Source of the DNA: an uncultured Prevotellaceae bacterium
Lineage (GTDB): Bacteria; Bacteroidota; Bacteroidia; Bacteroidales; Bacteroidaceae
Direction of reading: 5' to 3'
DNA: 7,830 bases
Assembly (NCBI GenBank): GCA_947306845.1
Contig: CAMZHP010000154.1
Location: 1-7,830, forward strand
Part shown: one piece after another, positions 1 to 7,062 of the stretch
How positions within the stretch are numbered: the first letter of the stretch is position 1
Layout of the letters: the number at the start of each line of letters is the position of its first letter
The notes under the pieces: generated by a model
What the model was told of the DNA's origin: nothing
Database searches by the model: none
Seen by the model: the letters and a program-made list of their open reading frames with translations, nothing else
Program-made: the position numbers and the translations under genes

Positions 1-776
1 CGTTTGAGTTCCACATCCATCACATAGTCTTTCTTCTCGATGTCGCGGCCCACGAGTTCGCTCTGCTTGGTCGATTTGTTGTAGACCTTGATGTCGCGCA
101 CCGTGAAGTATGGCAAGTTGTCGAGCATCACCTTGTTCTGCCCCTTGAAAAAGTCCTTTCCGTTGAGGGTGAGATAGTCCACCTTCTTCCCGTTGATGTA
201 GATGTCGCCGTTGTCCTTGAGTTCTGCCCCGGGCATCTGTCGGATGAGTCCGTCGAGCATCGACCCCTCGGGCAGGTTGAAGGCGGCGGCATTGAATACG
301 AGGGTGTCGCCGCGGTAGGCGATTTTCACTCGGGTGCCGGTGACGGTCACACCTTCCAGGTCGTTCTCCCGCCAGATGTCATCCTGCTTTTTCTTCATCA
401 GGATACGGGGCAGTTCGAAATAGTTGTTGCGGGCGATGTGGCGCAATTGGTAGTTCATATACGTGTCCTCATACCCCTCTGCGGTGGCTTTGATGATGAA
501 GTCGTTTTGGACAGCGGGCACTTTGAGGGAGTAATACGACGAGGTGCTCCATGCCATGCAGGTGGTGGTGTCGACGGTGGTGGAGTCGGTGCGCATCAGG
601 GTGATGAAGGCCTTGATTTTCGCTTTCGTGAACGAGTCATAGACTTCGCCGTAAAGTTCTATGGTGCGCACTTTTTTCTTCTTGGTCTCCTTGGCGGTGG
701 TGGTGGAGTCGTTTTGCGCGGCTATGGGAAGGGTGAGGCTAAAAAGGAGTCCCACCAATAGTGATATCCATTTCAT
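1..776 (-). CDS. Outer-membrane beta-barrel / TonB-dependent receptor-like protein, N-terminal 258 residues (3' end outside window)
   Basis: Translating the minus strand from the ATG at 776 gives an uninterrupted frame of 258 codons to the left edge. Residues 1-20 are a Sec signal peptide (MKWISLLVGL start, cleavage expected at IAA|QN), followed by a Ser/Thr/Lys-rich linker (about 22-36). Residues 38-128 resemble a carboxypeptidase-regulatory-like beta-sandwich (LYGEVYDSFTKAKIKAFITL). Residues 140-258 resemble the plug-like region of Bacteroidota beta-barrel receptors: GVTVTGTRVK, GDTLVFNAAAF, EGSMLDGLIRQMPG, NGKKVDYLTLNGKDFF, VMLDNLPYFTVRDIKVY. Proteins with this order usually run to 750-950 residues and end in a large outer-membrane barrel, so most of the gene lies off the window. 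Family membership comes from recognised motifs; the substrate is unknown. It is divergent from the susC-like gene and has its own promoter. Confidence 0.85.
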   Translation of the reverse strand, partial: MKWISLLVGLLFSLTLPIAAQNDSTTTAKETKKKKVRTIELYGEVYDSFTKAKIKAFITLMRTDSTTVDTTTCMAWSTSSYYSLKVPAVQNDFIIKATAEGYEDTYMNYQLRHIARNNYFELPRILMKKKQDDIWRENDLEGVTVTGTRVKIAYRGDTLVFNAAAFNLPEGSMLDGLIRQMPGAELKDNGDIYINGKKVDYLTLNGKDFFKGQNKVMLDNLPYFTVRDIKVYNKSTKQSELVGRDIEKKDYVMDVELK

Positions 777-781
777 GACAG

Positions 782-812
782 CGAAATTACCACAATCCAC
801 ATGACTGACAAA
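782..812 (-). promoter_or_regulatory. Bacteroidota-type promoter for the leftward receptor gene
   Basis: On the minus strand a TTTG (-33 element, 812-809) is followed after exactly 19 nt by TAATTTCG (-7 element, 789-782), one mismatch from TAnnTTTG. Only five bases separate the -7 element from the ATG at 776, so transcription should begin at or within a few bases of the start codon, giving a leaderless or near-leaderless mRNA. Confidence 0.6.
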
Positions 813-883
813 AACATTTAAGAAAAATAAGGATGAAATGGGAAATATTAAGAAATCATCTCGCAAAAACGGGTTATGAGGTG

Positions 884-921
884 ATGATTATTATCATTTC
901 CAACAGAAGATTGTTTACAAT
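884..921. promoter_or_regulatory. Two small inverted repeats upstream of the susC-like promoter (candidate operators)
   Basis: ATGAT-TATT-ATCAT lies at 884-897 and ATTGT-TT-ACAAT at 910-921. Both are perfect 5-bp dyads. They sit about 45-60 and 21-33 nt upstream of the TTTG element at 943, where an activator or repressor could bind. In AT-rich DNA such short dyads arise easily by chance, and no regulator gene is in view. Confidence 0.2.
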
Positions 922-942
922 TGCTTATCCGAAGCCAAAATA

Positions 943-974
943 TTTGGTGTTTCTCTCGTTTATCCGTAATTTTG
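943..974 (+). promoter_or_regulatory. Near-consensus Bacteroidota promoter for the susC/susD-like operon
   Basis: TTTG at 943-946, a 20-nt spacer and TAATTTTG at 967-974 match the primary sigma-factor promoter of Bacteroides and relatives (-33 TTTG, -7 TAnnTTTG) with no mismatch. Transcription should start around 978-982, leaving a leader of about 120 nt before the ATG at 1103. Confidence 0.7.
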
Positions 975-1023
975 CCGAAAATACCAAGAAATGCATCCAC
1001 GTTGGCAGAAAGATGTCAATGAA

Positions 1024-1058
1024 AGATGGCGGCTATGAGATCTCAAAAAGCCACATCT
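1024..1058 (+). promoter_or_regulatory. Weak hairpin in the susC-like mRNA leader
   Basis: AGATG (1024-1028) can pair with CATCT (1054-1058), and GGCT (1031-1034) with AGCC (1049-1052). A small internal loop lies between the helices, and the apical loop carries the self-complementary GAGATCTC (1037-1044). It lies about 45 nt upstream of the start codon. No U-run follows, so it is not a standard attenuator. It could affect mRNA stability or translation, or be chance. Confidence 0.2.
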
Positions 1059-1102
1059 GGAAAATGTAATAGTATGCAAAACCTAAACAGTAACTGAATG
1101 AT

Positions 1103-3784
1103 ATGAAAGTGTCAAAGAAGAAAGCAGTGACTGTCATGCTGGCTGGCATGTGGGCTTTCAGTCTTCAGGCCCAGTCCATTCTCGACTCATTGGACGTAGA
1201 GCAACTCAAGGTGGGCTATACGAGAATAGATGTGCGAAGCATCGGCGGCGCTGTGGAGAGAGTGACTGCGGAGCAGTTGAGGAAGGGCCTTATGACCTCT
1301 GCAATTGATGCCCTCAGCGGTCAGACAGCGGGCGTGCAGGTGCAGACAGGTGGCAACCAGGAGGCCATGGTGAGTGCCGTGCGTGTGAGAGGAACCACCT
1401 CTCTGACCGGTGGCAACGACCCTCTGGTCATCATCGACAATGTGGCCTGCGACCTGGCGGCATTGTCCACCATCTATCCCGCCGACATCGAGTCGTTTAC
1501 CATCCTTAAAGATGCCTCGGAAACCTCACAGTATGGAAGCCGTGGCGCAGCCGGTGTCATCCAGGTAGCCACAAAAAAAGGAAAGGAGGGGCGGTTCCAA
1601 ATCTACTATGACGGCAATGTCGGTGTCGAGTCGGTGTACAAAAGACTCAACATGCTTTCAGCCGATGCCTACCGTCAGGCTGCACACCAGATGAACGTAG
1701 GTTTCTACGATGGCGGCGGGTCTACCGATTACAACGATGTCATCCTCCGGCAGGGATTCGTGCAGAACCACCACGTGGCGTTCGGAGGAGGAACGGAGAG
1801 CAGCAATTACCGTATCTCCACAGGTCTCATGGACCATTGGACGGTGGTGCGTACCAACCATTTGCGCAACTATATCGTCAAACTCGACATGACGCAAAAG
1901 GCTTTCGACGACCGCGTCACGTTCGATATAGGAACTTTCGGAAGCATCCGGCAGGCAGCACAGATAGCGTTCCCCGGCAAACTGTTCTATTCGACTTCGG
2001 CTTTCAACCCCACCATTCCCAACGGGAGAAATGCTGAAGGTGAATTCGATCAGATACCCGAGGCAGCGTGGATCAACAATCCCAACTGGCTGCTGTGGAT
2101 GGACGATGATGAGGACTTGGGACATTTCAACGGACACCTCAACGCCAAGGCCAACCTCGGATATGGCATCCAACTGAAATTTTTCGGCAGTTATTCCTAC
2201 AACACCGTCGACAATGCGCATTTCTATGGTTATGAGGCCTACCGTGGGGATAGGAAGACCGAAGAACTGCTCAACAACATATCACTGAATAAAAAATTTG
2301 AATTCAAAAACTCCTCGCTCAGCCTGATGGTTCTGGCAGAACGACAGCAGACCAAGTCAAAAGGCTTCCATGTGACGACCACCGATTTCTCCACCAGCCT
2401 GTTCGGCTACGACAATATCTCGGCCGGAGCACAGCGCCCATGGGAGGGAACAGGGTCCTTTTTCACCAAATCCACAATGGAGTCATTCCTCTTCAGTGCC
2501 CAATACCAACTTCTCGACCGCTATACCATCTCTGTCAACGGACGTGCCGACGGCTCGTCAAAAGTGGGAAAGAACAACCGATGGGGCTATTTCCCCTCAT
2601 TGAGCACGTCGTGGGTCATTTGGGAAAAAGACAAGGCAAAGACCCCGCTGAAAGGCTGGAAGGCTTTCACCAATTATATAAAACTGCGTGTAGGATATGG
2701 TCTGAGCGGCAATCTGGGAGGTATCGATGCATACAACTCCATGCAGTTGATGGCTCCCAACGGCATCATCAGTTCAAAAGGAACGACAAAGACGTCGCTT
2801 GCCATCCTCCGCAATGCGAATCCCGACCTGAAATGGGAGGTGAAGCACACCTTCAATGTCGGTCTGAACGCGGCTTTCTGGAACCAGCGCATCGCCCTTA
2901 CCGTTGACTACTACAACTCTAAGGTTACTGATATGCTCTATATGTATGACGTGCCTGTGCCGCCTTTCGCCTTCGACAAGATGCTCGCCAACCTGGGTTC
3001 GATGTCAAACAGCGGTGTGGAGGTGGGATTCGGCATCACACCATATCGTAGCAAGGACATGGAGTTCACAATGAACATCAACATGTCGTTCGAGCACAAC
3101 AAACTCATCTCACTCGACGGGTACTACAACGGACAATTGCTGACCGCACCGAAGTCGTCAGGACTGGCTGCGGTGAGCGGTGCGGGCTTCCATGGCTCCT
3201 CCAATGTCGTTTCGCAGGTGGTGGGAAAGCCGCTGGGCGTCTTCGACCTGCCACACTGCACAGGACTGACCGTCGACGAGCATGGTGTGCGTCACTATGA
3301 GGTTACCAAGGAATCGTATATCTGCGGACAGGCGACGCCGAAGATGAGACTTGGGTCAAACTTCGCGTTCAGATACCGACACTGTGACATCGCCTTGCAG
3401 GCCAACGGTGCCTTCGGACACCATATCTTCAACGGCACGGCACTGACCTTTATGAACATGCTGTCGCTGCCCAACTACAACGTGATGGAGGGGGCTCCGG
3501 AGATGAACATACAGGACCAGACCATCAGCGACTATTGGTTGGAACGCGGCGACTATCTCAACATCGACTATGTCACCGTGGGATGGACCATCCCCGTGAA
3601 GTGGAGGTTCGTGAAAAATTTACGACTGTCGGCTTCGGTCAACAACCTATGCACCATCACAGGCTACTCAGGCCTTACCCCGATGATCAACTCCAGTGTC
3701 GTCAACAGCACACTGGGTGTGGATGACAAAAATACCTTCCCCGTTTACCGAACTTACTCTATGGGAATGAGCATCCAATTCTAA
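1103..3784 (+). CDS. SusC/RagA-family TonB-dependent outer-membrane transporter, lacking the N-terminal regulatory-like domain
   Basis: This 893-residue protein should form the outer-membrane barrel that imports a ligand captured by the SusD-like partner, powered by TonB-ExbBD. Residues 1-23 are a signal peptide (cleavage near LQA|QS). EQLKVGYTR (34-42) occupies the place of the VVVGYGT segment next to the TonB box. Residues about 44-155 are the plug, with the SusC signature pattern: ALSGQTAGVQV, VRVRGTTSLTGGNDPLVIIDN, PADIESFTILKDASE, YGSRGAAGVIQVATKKGK. The rest is rich in alternating aromatic and polar strands, with APNGIISS, NPDLKWEVKHTFNVGL and a C-terminal strand ending MGMSIQF with the terminal Phe typical of barrels. 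Classical SusC proteins are about 1000 residues and carry a carboxypeptidase-D-like domain between signal peptide and TonB box; here it is absent. No Shine-Dalgarno sequence precedes the ATG, as is normal in this phylum. The substrate cannot be read from the sequence. Confidence 0.95.
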   Translation: MKVSKKKAVTVMLAGMWAFSLQAQSILDSLDVEQLKVGYTRIDVRSIGGAVERVTAEQLRKGLMTSAIDALSGQTAGVQVQTGGNQEAMVSAVRVRGTTSLTGGNDPLVIIDNVACDLAALSTIYPADIESFTILKDASETSQYGSRGAAGVIQVATKKGKEGRFQIYYDGNVGVESVYKRLNMLSADAYRQAAHQMNVGFYDGGGSTDYNDVILRQGFVQNHHVAFGGGTESSNYRISTGLMDHWTVVRTNHLRNYIVKLDMTQKAFDDRVTFDIGTFGSIRQAAQIAFPGKLFYSTSAFNPTIPNGRNAEGEFDQIPEAAWINNPNWLLWMDDDEDLGHFNGHLNAKANLGYGIQLKFFGSYSYNTVDNAHFYGYEAYRGDRKTEELLNNISLNKKFEFKNSSLSLMVLAERQQTKSKGFHVTTTDFSTSLFGYDNISAGAQRPWEGTGSFFTKSTMESFLFSAQYQLLDRYTISVNGRADGSSKVGKNNRWGYFPSLSTSWVIWEKDKAKTPLKGWKAFTNYIKLRVGYGLSGNLGGIDAYNSMQLMAPNGIISSKGTTKTSLAILRNANPDLKWEVKHTFNVGLNAAFWNQRIALTVDYYNSKVTDMLYMYDVPVPPFAFDKMLANLGSMSNSGVEVGFGITPYRSKDMEFTMNINMSFEHNKLISLDGYYNGQLLTAPKSSGLAAVSGAGFHGSSNVVSQVVGKPLGVFDLPHCTGLTVDEHGVRHYEVTKESYICGQATPKMRLGSNFAFRYRHCDIALQANGAFGHHIFNGTALTFMNMLSLPNYNVMEGAPEMNIQDQTISDYWLERGDYLNIDYVTVGWTIPVKWRFVKNLRLSASVNNLCTITGYSGLTPMINSSVVNSTLGVDDKNTFPVYRTYSMGMSIQF

Positions 3785-3798
3785 TCGCAAACAGCAGC

Positions 3799-5454
3799 AT
3801 GAAAAAGACAAGATTACATATCAACAGGCAACTACACGGGTGGATAGGCATTTTGCCCATGGCACTGCTTGGCGCATGGATGATGACGGCATGCTCCCTC
3901 GACGAACACCCAAAAGACCAGATTGAGGAGGAACAATTGTACAACAATTCGGACAATATCTATAGGCATACCATTTCGACACTCTACAGTTATATCGGAG
4001 GCAACAGCGACGGACAGGGACTGCAGGGCACCTGCCGAGGGGTTTACGACCTGCAGACCTTCGGGTCCGACGAGGCATTGCTGCCCACACGCGGCGTTGA
4101 CTGGTACGACGGTGGCATCTGGCAGGCCTTGTATAAACATTCGTGGACTCCAGATCACGAGGTCATCAAAAACTCATGGTACTATCTGTATAAGGTCATC
4201 GCCATGTGCAACAAGTCCATCGAGACCATCTTCGCACATAAGGACAAACTCAGCCCGGTAGAGGCAGAACTGTATGTCAAGGAGGCGAGGGCGCTGAGAG
4301 CCATCTATTACTGGTACCTGCTCGACCTCTTTGGGCGTGTGCCCATCGTCGTCTCAACCGATGTGTCGATGAATGAGGTGAAACAGGCCGATCGATCGGA
4401 AGTCTTCTCGTTTGTCAGACAAGAACTCGAAGAGGTCCTGCCATGGGTGCCCGACCACAACAGCACGGAGAATTCGGAATACTATGGAAGGGTGACACAG
4501 GCAGTGGTGGCTTTCGTGCTCGCCAAACTTTATCTCAACGCGGAGGTCTATACCAATGACGACTGGACCCATCAGCCCAGGATGAGTGGAAAGGATATGG
4601 TTTTCAACATAGAAGGAAAGAAAAAGAACGCATGGGAGGCATGTATCTATTACTGTGACATGTTGAAAGACAGGGGATACCAACTGGAAGAGGACTACCT
4701 AAAAAACTTCTCCCTCGACAACGACCACAGCAAGGAGAACATCTGGACCATTCCCATGGACAGAGTGCTCTTCTTCAACCAGCAGCAGAATATCTTCCGC
4801 TCCTATCACTGGCGCCATGCCGCTGCTTTTGGCTTCCTCGGAGAGAATGGCACGTCGGCCACGCTCACCACGCTGAAGGTGAATGGATATGATACACCTG
4901 ATGAGGACGAACGGTTCAAAGCCAACTATTGGTCGGGGCTGATTTTTGACTCCAATGGCTTGGTCGTATCCGACAAGGAGGGTGCTCCCCTTGTCTATTA
5001 TCCGCTTGAAGTGGAACTTGTTCTGACGGGCAAACCCCACATGGAGACGGCAGGTGCCAGAATGAAGAAATATGAGATAGACCCTGATGCCGCACAGGAT
5101 GGCAAGGTGATGGACAACGACATCGTGCTGTTCCGATATGCCGACGCACTGCTCATGAAGGCAGAAGCAAAAATCAGAAATGGGGAGGACGGAAAGGAAG
5201 AATTCGAAATGGTGAGGGAACGTTCTTTGGGGAGTCCACGGCCTGCCACACTCGACAATATCTACGACGAGCGACTCATCGAACTGGCATGGGAGGGATG
5301 GAGACGTAACGATATGATCCGTTTCGACCGATACCGCAGTGAATATACAGGTGCAGACGCTGTCGATGAGTCCGATCATCACACCATCGTCTTCCCCATC
5401 CCCTCGGCAGCAATGGATGTGAATACCAATCTCGTTCAGAATCCGGGATATTGA
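3799..5454 (+). CDS. SusD/RagB-family nutrient-binding outer-membrane lipoprotein
   Basis: This 551-residue surface lipoprotein should act as the lid and ligand-capture subunit on the preceding SusC-like barrel. A signal peptide leads to a lipobox, MMTACS, with the lipidated Cys at residue 32; the acidic LDE after it suits a surface-export signal. Family hallmarks are the TPR-type helix ARALRAIYYWYLLDLFGRVP (163-182), the C-terminal block RYADALLMKAEAKIRNG (from about 446), then DERLIELAWEGWRRNDMIRF (from about 490), and the end NTNLVQNPGY, close to the NPNLxQNPGY ending common in the family. Length is normal. The ATG lies 14 nt after the susC-like stop with no promoter between, so the two are co-transcribed. 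The N-terminal region after the Cys (about residues 45-135) is the least familiar part and is where ligand contacts usually vary. The substrate is unknown. Confidence 0.95.
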   Translation: MKKTRLHINRQLHGWIGILPMALLGAWMMTACSLDEHPKDQIEEEQLYNNSDNIYRHTISTLYSYIGGNSDGQGLQGTCRGVYDLQTFGSDEALLPTRGVDWYDGGIWQALYKHSWTPDHEVIKNSWYYLYKVIAMCNKSIETIFAHKDKLSPVEAELYVKEARALRAIYYWYLLDLFGRVPIVVSTDVSMNEVKQADRSEVFSFVRQELEEVLPWVPDHNSTENSEYYGRVTQAVVAFVLAKLYLNAEVYTNDDWTHQPRMSGKDMVFNIEGKKKNAWEACIYYCDMLKDRGYQLEEDYLKNFSLDNDHSKENIWTIPMDRVLFFNQQQNIFRSYHWRHAAAFGFLGENGTSATLTTLKVNGYDTPDEDERFKANYWSGLIFDSNGLVVSDKEGAPLVYYPLEVELVLTGKPHMETAGARMKKYEIDPDAAQDGKVMDNDIVLFRYADALLMKAEAKIRNGEDGKEEFEMVRERSLGSPRPATLDNIYDERLIELAWEGWRRNDMIRFDRYRSEYTGADAVDESDHHTIVFPIPSAAMDVNTNLVQNPGY

Positions 5455-5473
5455 TGGCATTTCCCAAATCTGC

Positions 5474-5522
5474 CACTGATGCACAATATTGCGTCTCAGT
5501 GACAGGCTTGTGTTAATTTTTT
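5474..5522 (+). terminator. Possible weak terminator after the susD-like gene
   Basis: CACTGA (5474-5479) pairs with TCAGTG (5496-5501), with an inner GC/GC helix possible (5481-5482 with 5491-5492). A run of six T follows at 5517-5522, but it begins about 15 nt after the stem, further than in a good intrinsic terminator. It may end the operon partly, allow read-through into the next gene, or have no function. Confidence 0.25.
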
Positions 5523-5530
5523 ATAATGCC

Positions 5531-5561
5531 AATGTGCTTCGTGAGAAATTACGTAATTTTG
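5531..5561 (+). promoter_or_regulatory. Promoter candidate for the unknown exported protein
   Basis: TAATTTTG at 5554-5561 is an exact -7 element (TAnnTTTG). At the matching -33 distance (5531-5534) there is only AATG, two of four bases of TTTG. Transcription would start near 5566, about 25 nt before the ATG at 5590. The strong -7 element suggests this gene can be transcribed apart from the susC/susD-like operon. Confidence 0.5.
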
Positions 5562-5589
5562 CAGCCGCAAACTTATTGATTGACAAAGA

Positions 5590-6990
5590 ATGAAGAAGAT
5601 TTACTTGTTTCTGATGGCTGCGATGATGATGGTCACTGCAGTCAATGCCCAGACGAATGGATATAACCGACTGAAGAACCAGGCAACAGGCCATTTCGCT
5701 TGCCTCACTTCCTCAGGTAGCTTCGCTCCCAATGCCGATGAGGAGACCGCACATGGCAGCGCCGGGACTGTGGCATATATGGAATTTGATGGCAACAGGG
5801 TCACCCAACTGAGGATGCAGGGCATCGACGTGGTGAACATGGCAATTCCGATGATGAGGGCACTGCTCCTGACAACCATCGACGAGGAGGAATTCTACAT
5901 CATGCGAGGCACCATGGTCGACATGGTCAAAAAGCAGATGTCAGGGGCCATGGGAAGCATGGTGGCAAGAATGATGGAAGATTATTCATATGAAGAGTTC
6001 CTCGTGTGGGTGAACAATATTGACACCAATCTGTACATGGAGGAGAACGGAGACGGATACCGCCTCTACATGGTGACTCCTGATTTCCCGCTCAACGCTG
6101 GCACTTTCAATGAATATCTTACCACCAAGGCCAACTCGTTTATGAAAAGCTATACGGGTACGCTGCAGGAAAAGGCCGATGAATACCTGGTTGATGGCAA
6201 GGAAGGACTGCGCCCTATGGCTTATAGTTTCATCTCACACATGAGATTCGGCAACAGGATGTACCTGACAGAGCAGAATGGTGAGGATGGCGTCCAGTTC
6301 GCTTTCGCCAACAATGAGGATGTGGGCAATGCCAAAGCTTTGTGGGCTTTCGTGCCAGTGGACAATGATGCCAACTATTTTGGGATTGTACCAGAGGTGG
6401 AGGATGGCGATGGCAATTGCTATTCCTCGTATGTGACAGACTTCCCTGTGCAATTGGCAGAAGGAATGCAGGCATATTATGTGACTGACGAAATGGATCC
6501 GGCCAACTCACAGGTGAAATGGATGAAAGTGGAAGAGAAAATCATCCCTGCCATGACCCCGGTCATCATCCAACTCAAAGGCAAGAGTGCCGCAGACAAT
6601 AAGGTTCAGTTGCTCGATGAAAACTACTCCTATTCCATCGAAGGCAATATCCTCTGGCCGGTTGCCAATGATCTGGGCTTCCTGTTGGGACGAGTGCTGG
6701 ATGAGCCCAACCCTTACAATTATGTGCTGAATGTGAAAGATGGGAAGGTGTGCTTTGCCAGTTCTACTGAGAATGTGTTGAGAGCCAACACCGCTTATAT
6801 CTATGTGGAAAGTGACAGAAAAGACCGGAACCCTTCGGGTTGTCTCTTCCTGGTGGACGAGGTGAATGGTATCAATGAGGTGCTTTCAGATAATGGAAGC
6901 CAGGCTCCATGCTACGACCTCCAAGGACGCCGCGTCACCCATCCCGCAAAAGGCATCTATATCATCAATGGCAAAAAGGTCGTTTATTGA
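5590..6990 (+). CDS. Exported protein of unknown function with a C-terminal sorting-domain-like motif
   Basis: I do not recognise a named family. Residues 1-20 of this 466-residue protein are a signal peptide (MKKIYLFLMA start, cleavage at VNA|QT) with no lipobox Cys. GYNRLKNQATGHFACL (24-39) resembles the opening of ricin-type or other repeat folds (YYRLKN.ATG.YL). Residues 84-129 are strikingly Met-rich. The stretch 252-330 (WAFVPV, NYFGIVPEV, TDFPVQLAEGMQAYYV, IIPAMTPVIIQLKG), with LRANTAYIYVE (397-407), recalls beta-rich modules common in Prevotella and Bacteroides extracellular proteins. The end, CYDLQGRRVTHPAKGIYII plus NGKKVVY, resembles the last strands of type IX secretion type A sorting domains, but is much shorter than the usual 70-80 residues. 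Location outside the inner membrane is well supported. A role as accessory binder for the importer upstream is inferred from position only. The gene has its own -7 element and no Shine-Dalgarno sequence. Confidence 0.85.
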   Translation: MKKIYLFLMAAMMMVTAVNAQTNGYNRLKNQATGHFACLTSSGSFAPNADEETAHGSAGTVAYMEFDGNRVTQLRMQGIDVVNMAIPMMRALLLTTIDEEEFYIMRGTMVDMVKKQMSGAMGSMVARMMEDYSYEEFLVWVNNIDTNLYMEENGDGYRLYMVTPDFPLNAGTFNEYLTTKANSFMKSYTGTLQEKADEYLVDGKEGLRPMAYSFISHMRFGNRMYLTEQNGEDGVQFAFANNEDVGNAKALWAFVPVDNDANYFGIVPEVEDGDGNCYSSYVTDFPVQLAEGMQAYYVTDEMDPANSQVKWMKVEEKIIPAMTPVIIQLKGKSAADNKVQLLDENYSYSIEGNILWPVANDLGFLLGRVLDEPNPYNYVLNVKDGKVCFASSTENVLRANTAYIYVESDRKDRNPSGCLFLVDEVNGINEVLSDNGSQAPCYDLQGRRVTHPAKGIYIINGKKVVY

Positions 6991-7062
6991 TCTATAGTTT
7001 ATATAGCTACTATAGCCTCTATAGCCTCTATAGTTTCTATAGCTTCTATAGCTTCTATAAAA
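6991..7062. repeat. Tandem array of eight 9-bp CTATAG units
   Basis: Starting at the first base after the TGA at 6988-6990, eight 9-bp units follow in perfect phase: TCTATAGTT, TATATAGCT, ACTATAGCC, TCTATAGCC, TCTATAGTT, TCTATAGCT, TCTATAGCT, TCTATAAAA. The consensus is TCTATAGCY. Six of eight contain the palindrome CTATAG intact; the variation lies mainly in the first base and the last two. The final unit supplies the A-run that becomes the U-tract of the minus-strand terminator. No function is known to me. Confidence 0.9.

Larger units (their letters stand above)
777..1102. other. Divergent intergenic region
   Basis: This 326-nt AT-rich gap separates the two divergently transcribed receptor genes. 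It holds the leftward promoter (782-812), two small inverted repeats (884-897 and 910-921), the rightward promoter (943-974) and a roughly 120-nt transcribed leader with a weak hairpin (1024-1058). A 78-codon open frame at 833-1069 covers the rightward promoter and its leader. It looks spurious because it has no recognisable domain, signal peptide or plausible promoter. I see no tRNA, sRNA signature or insertion-sequence end. Confidence 0.7.

Noticed and set aside
438..761. 107-codon plus-strand open frame
   Set aside because: It lies antisense to the clearly recognisable receptor gene on the minus strand and has a low-complexity Gly/Val-rich translation.
833..1069. 78-codon open frame on the plus strand in the divergent intergenic region
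   Set aside because: It overlaps the near-consensus susC-like promoter, shows no domain, signal peptide or convincing membrane segment, and has the AT-rich composition of non-coding DNA. A real small protein is not excluded but nothing supports one.
1098..1106. Mini open frame ATGATATGA overlapping the susC-like start codon
   Set aside because: It is a two-codon frame with no sign of a ribosome-binding site; chance is the simplest explanation.
1658..2221. 187-codon minus-strand open frame inside the susC-like gene
   Set aside because: It is antisense to the barrel region of the transporter and has no recognisable features.
5455..5475. Small TGGCA/TGCCA hairpin just after the susD-like stop
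   Set aside because: A 5-bp stem with an 11-nt loop and no T-run is too weak to call a terminator.
4699..5484. 261-codon minus-strand open frame
   Set aside because: It is antisense to the conserved C-terminal half of the SusD-like gene, and its Cys/His-rich translation matches no family.
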